This document shows positions 61,235 through 64,000 of a stretch of DNA of 64,000 bases, piece by piece. Where the stretch lies: assembly GCA_044226365.1 (NCBI GenBank), contig JBGAHE010000011.1, positions 29,697 through 93,696 of the forward strand, read 5' to 3'. The stretch comes from JALHNI01 sp044226365. GTDB taxonomy: Bacteria > Acidobacteriota > Terriglobia > Bryobacterales > Bryobacteraceae. Each line of letters starts with the position of its first letter. The stretch's first letter is position 1. The notes beneath the pieces are model-generated. The model was not told the origin of the DNA. It saw only the letters and a list, made by a program, of their open reading frames with translations, and did not search any database. A program made the position numbers and the translations under genes.

Positions 61235-61858
61235 ATGAAGGTCCATTTCCTCTGCGCGACTGCGTTGCTCGCTCTTCTCACCGGTTGTGGCAGCACTGAA
61301 AAGGCGAACGTCCGCAGCGTCGATCCCTCCAAATGGAATGCGCAAGCCCCCGCCACCTACAACGCCCGCTTTGAGACTACGGCCGGCAACTTCACCATTC
61401 AGGTGCAGCGTGAATGGGCGCCCCTCGGCGCGGACCGTTTCTTTAACCTCGTGAAAAGCGGCTACTTCGACGGCTCCCGCTTCTTCCGCGTCGTCCCCGG
61501 TTTCGTCGTTCAGTTCGGCCTGAGCGCGGACCCCAAAGTCACCGCCGCCTGGAAGAATCAGCAATTGCAGGACGATGGCGTCCGCCGCACCAATGGCCGC
61601 GGCTTCGTCAGCTTCGCCACCTCCGGACCCAACACCCGCACCACCCAGCTCTTCATCAACTTCGGCGACAACAACCGCCTGGACCAGATGGGCTTCTCGC
61701 CCTTTGGCCTTGTCGTGGAAGGCATGGATGTCGTGGATAAGATCAACGCCGAGTACGGCGAAGCGCCGCAGCAGCCCAACATCGAAGCCGAAGGCGAGTC
61801 TTACATCGAGAAGAACTTCCCCAAGCTCGACAAGATCACCAAGGCCACAATTCAGTAG
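61235..61858 (+). CDS. Lipoprotein cyclophilin-type peptidyl-prolyl isomerase
   Basis: 207 residues from ATG 61235, 54 bases from the divergent protease gene. The signal ends in the lipobox LLTGC (Cys18). The cyclophilin domain shows FETTAGNFTIQVQREWAPLG, FDGSRFFRVVPGFVVQFG and SFATSGPNTRTTQLFINFGD. Family knowledge: assists folding of proteins in the periplasm by isomerising Xaa-Pro bonds. As a divergent partner of an exported tricorn-like protease, it may share envelope protein quality control; that link is inferred from position only. Confidence 0.93.
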   Translation: MKVHFLCATALLALLTGCGSTEKANVRSVDPSKWNAQAPATYNARFETTAGNFTIQVQREWAPLGADRFFNLVKSGYFDGSRFFRVVPGFVVQFGLSADPKVTAAWKNQQLQDDGVRRTNGRGFVSFATSGPNTRTTQLFINFGDNNRLDQMGFSPFGLVVEGMDVVDKINAEYGEAPQQPNIEAEGESYIEKNFPKLDKITKATIQ

Positions 61859-61864
61859 GCGGGA

Positions 61865-62671
61865 TTATTTCGAGACGTTGCGGCTCATCGCGTTGAGCGA
61901 CGGGCTCATCAGCGCGTCGCGCATTTCGGCGGGCGGATTCTCGAAGATGTCGCGCAACAGCCGGACCATATCGGGGTCTCGCCAGCCGCGCTTCACTTCC
62001 TCATTCAGAATGCCGATCGCCTCCAGATGCTCGAGCGCCGGCTTATAGGGCCGCGCCGTGGTGAGGGCATCGTAGATGTCCACGATCTGCAGAATGCGCG
62101 CCAGATACGGAATCCGCTCGCCCACCATGCCGTCCGGATAGCCGGAACCGTCCCAACGCTCATGATGGTTCCGGATGATCGGCAGCACCGGCGCCAGGCT
62201 CTTCATCCCGCGGCAGATATCTTCGCCGCGCCAAGTATGGGAACGCATCACTTCCCATTCGTCCTGCGTCAGCAGCGAGTCCTTGAACAGGATCGCGTCC
62301 GGCACGCTGATCTTCCCGATGTCATGCAAAAAGCCGCCCCGGTAAAGCGCCAGCAGTTGCTCGCGCGGCAGGCTGGCCCGCAGACCCATCGCCACCGCGT
62401 ACGTCGCCAGGCGTTGGCAATGTGCGCCGGTGTAGTGATCGCGCTGCTCCACCGTCTGCGCCAGCGTAAAGAGGATGGACTCCACCTCTTCCAGCGAGTC
62501 GATCGCCGCCTTGTGCCGCAACATCGCCGTCACCCGGGCGCGCAACACCGCCGGCTGCAAAGGCTTCAGCAGAAATTCGTCGGCGCCCGACGTGATGCCG
62601 GCAATCTCATGCTCGCTGCCCTGGACGCTGGTCAGCATCAGCACCGGTGTCAGGTAAGTCTTTTTGTTCAT
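61865..62671 (-). CDS. HD-GYP domain protein (remaining frame of a response regulator)
   Basis: 268 residues as read from ATG 62671 (MNKKTYLTPVLMLTSVQGSE). The first ~50 residues are the second half of a receiver domain (LMLTSVQGSEHEIAGITSGA, FLLKPLQP). The HD-GYP domain is intact: HYTGAHCQRLA, FLHDIGK, HHERWDGSGYP and IVDIYDALTTARPYK. Family knowledge: hydrolyses cyclic di-GMP. Upstream sequence holds the missing half of the receiver domain in other frames. So the natural protein was probably a REC-HD-GYP regulator; whether this shortened frame is made is unknown. Confidence 0.8.
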   Translation of the reverse strand: MNKKTYLTPVLMLTSVQGSEHEIAGITSGADEFLLKPLQPAVLRARVTAMLRHKAAIDSLEEVESILFTLAQTVEQRDHYTGAHCQRLATYAVAMGLRASLPREQLLALYRGGFLHDIGKISVPDAILFKDSLLTQDEWEVMRSHTWRGEDICRGMKSLAPVLPIIRNHHERWDGSGYPDGMVGERIPYLARILQIVDIYDALTTARPYKPALEHLEAIGILNEEVKRGWRDPDMVRLLRDIFENPPAEMRDALMSPSLNAMSRNVSK

Positions 62672-62900
62672 GGAACCGCTGGCAGAACCTGACCCGACAT
62701 CTCCGGCATGATGAACTCGCAGATCACCATGTCGACTTTTTCCTGGGTCACCACCGAGAGCGCCTCCACTTGACGACGGCACTCCAGCAGCTTGTACTGC
62801 TTGATTTGGCCAGCGCCCGCCCCTGCAGCATGGCGCGAATCATTGCCGATTGATCTCGGCATCGTCCACAATCAGAATTGTGGAAGAGTCCGTGGACCGG
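62672..62900 (-). pseudogene. Frameshifted N-terminal receiver domain of the HD-GYP regulator
   Basis: On the minus strand, one frame reads SSTILIVDDAEINRQ (the acidic pocket), a second continues MIRAMLQG, and a third reads LSVVTQEKVDMVICEFIMPE. The frame of the HD-GYP gene resumes at MNKKTYLTP. Three shifts are therefore needed to build one receiver domain. In the third piece the usual phosphoacceptor Asp (VICDFIMPEM) is Glu. The true start is not identified. Confidence 0.65.
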
Positions 62901-63140
62901 TAAACAGGATCTCCGGGGTAGAGAGAGGCCCAACTCTCCGGCTTCCTTTTGAGCGTTGGCGCGAATTGGGACGTATGGTGTAGCCACCGGTACGGGCATC
63001 CTGCCTTAGTTGCCTATCGGCGAAATTGACGTCCATGGTTTAGGGCCGCCATGCTACTACTGGGGTCATGCGCCTCTGGTTGCCGCTTTTGTTCACCACA
63101 CTGGCTTGGGGCGATCCTGCCGTAGGAACGAGACCGCGCC

Positions 63141-63839
63141 ATGAGCTATCTGCATGCCACGCAGAAGCAGGTGACCGACACCGTCTCCAGTCTGTCCCCC
63201 GCCCAACTCGCCTTCCGCCCCGCTCCCGACCGCTGGTCCGTCGCCGACTGCCTCGAGCACCTCGCCCTCACCGAAACCGCGCTCTTCGAAGTACTACAGG
63301 ATAAAGTCCTCAAGTCGCCCGCCCGGCCCGACCTCGTCGCCGCCGCCAAAGGCCGCGACGAAGCCGTCATGAAGCAGTTCTCCACCCGCGACCAGAAGTT
63401 CAAGGCACCCGAGATGCTCGTCCCCAGCCACAAATGGAAAACAGTGGCCGAAACCCTGGCCGCCTTCCGCGGCGCCCGCAAGAAGACCATCGCCTACGTC
63501 GAATCCACCCCCGACGAACTGCGGCTGCACTTCAACACCGCCCAGCCGCCGCTCGATGGCTACCAGGTCCTCCTCATGATCGCCGCCCACAGCGAGCGTC
63601 ATCACCAGATGAAAGAAGTCATCGCCTCGCCCGGGTTCCCAGAAAGTGAGCCTCACTCCATGAACAGCTGCGCGAGGAACTCGCCGCCACCCCGCCGGTT
63701 CAGCCAGACCGCCTACCTCACGCCCGAGCGCGGCTGGTGGTGCTGGAAACCTCGTCTGGAAGTCTGGCGCCGATCGGCGAAGGCGCCGAGCACCAGGTCG
63801 TCGTCGAACGCGGCATCCTGCGCCGGCTGCGCCTGGTGA
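63141..63839 (+). CDS. DinB-like protein (apparent frameshifts at both ends)
   Basis: From ATG 63141 the frame reads MSYLHATQKQVTDTVSSL and continues through DRWSVADCLEHLALTETALF, a DinB-fold pattern, and ends its clear similarity near HSERHHQMKEVIASPGFP (about 63640). A signal-peptide-like start, MRLWLPLLFTTLAWGDPA, lies upstream at 63068 in another frame; ERDRAM just ahead of the ATG suggests that one base is missing near 63125. After 63645 the frame runs into the next gene out of register. Family knowledge: DinB four-helix proteins bind metal and are often thiol transferases or stress proteins. Confidence 0.6.
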   Translation: MSYLHATQKQVTDTVSSLSPAQLAFRPAPDRWSVADCLEHLALTETALFEVLQDKVLKSPARPDLVAAAKGRDEAVMKQFSTRDQKFKAPEMLVPSHKWKTVAETLAAFRGARKKTIAYVESTPDELRLHFNTAQPPLDGYQVLLMIAAHSERHHQMKEVIASPGFPESEPHSMNSCARNSPPPRRFSQTAYLTPERGWWCWKPRLEVWRRSAKAPSTRSSSNAASCAGCAW

Positions 63840-64000
63840 CCGGCGAAGGCCTCGAAAAAACCGTCGGCAAAGACAATCTCAGCCAGCGGCTGCTCAACCG
63901 CACCCGCAAGCTGCCGGCTCCCGAGCGCGTCATCCCCACGGGCCTCTATCCCTCCCCCGCCGCCTGTCTCGCCGCCCTCGACGCCGTCCGCGCCGACACC
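63650..64000 (+). CDS. Partial unrecognised gene at the window edge
   Basis: A frame open from just after a TGA at 63649 to base 64000, reading HEQLREELAATPPVQPDRLP, then LVVLETSSGSLAPIGEG, GILRRLRLVTGEGLEKTVGK and PSPAACLAALDAVRADT. It reads like real protein, but no start codon lies in this frame; GTG 63646 is one base out of register. No family was recognised. The gene continues outside the window. Confidence 0.45.

Overview
The window looks like chromosomal DNA of a GC-rich acidobacterium of the Bryobacterales/Solibacteres type. The lineage call is an inference from several family-level markers. These are two very large TonB-dependent receptors with an N-terminal carboxypeptidase-regulatory domain, an NHL-repeat protein ending in the C-terminal domain typical of Solibacter (TIGR03437 type), a VWFA-related acidobacterial protein, a PEP-CTERM protein, and a tricorn-like protease. 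No rRNA, tRNA, CRISPR array or transposase was seen.

Layout. 1-3.3 kb: an AddAB-like helicase-nuclease pair, the helicase cut by the window edge. 3.4-9.9 kb: a TonB receptor and an NHL-repeat secreted protein. 10-12.8 kb: an inositol monophosphatase, a divergent Hfq-like protein, a VWFA protein and a MoaD-MoaE fusion, tightly packed. 12.8-23.6 kb: a carbohydrate/small-molecule utilisation locus on two divergent arms. The minus arm holds a beta-propeller glycosidase-like protein, a TonB receptor, an HpcH/HpaI aldolase, a 58-residue membrane protein and a sodium:solute symporter. The plus arm holds a C45 acyltransferase-like hydrolase, an IclR regulator and an AGE-family epimerase. A small cytochrome c follows.

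24.2-32.6 kb is an accessory island with weaker coding density and, by eye, a less GC-rich composition. It has a repeated intergenic element flanking a secreted protein of unknown function. It also has a Fic protein with a gamma-glutamylcyclotransferase-like partner, divergent from a giant protein. The giant protein starts with a HigA-like HTH and contains a candidate nuclease-like segment, and the divergent promoter region carries several inverted repeats. The 3' end of the giant gene and a neighbouring HNH-type gene are frameshifted. This cassette is the best candidate in the window for an undescribed toxin/defence-like system.

32.6-36.3 kb: a sigma-54 activator divergent from an AhpD-like / alpha-beta hydrolase / DUF1348 operon, with a perfect 16-bp palindrome and a possible -24/-12 promoter between them. 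36.4-45 kb: envelope and sugar-phosphate functions (GmhA-like isomerase, phosphomannomutase, acyltransferase/acyl-ACP synthetase fusion, MliC-META protein, LpxA and LpxD). 45-50 kb: a POTRA/HEAT-like protein and an assimilatory sulfate operon (cysD, cysN with a degenerate APS-kinase-like tail, cysH, TauE exporter). 50-58 kb: an esterase, an Hpt protein, MqnD of the futalosine menaquinone route, a HEAT-repeat protein, a PEP-CTERM protein, a Rieske protein, MutM, a divergent dihydropteroate synthase and a di-heme cytochrome. 57.9-64 kb: a tricorn-like protease, a lipoprotein cyclophilin, an HD-GYP protein whose receiver domain is broken by frameshifts, and a DinB-like protein. The last kilobase carries several apparent indels, either decay or assembly error.
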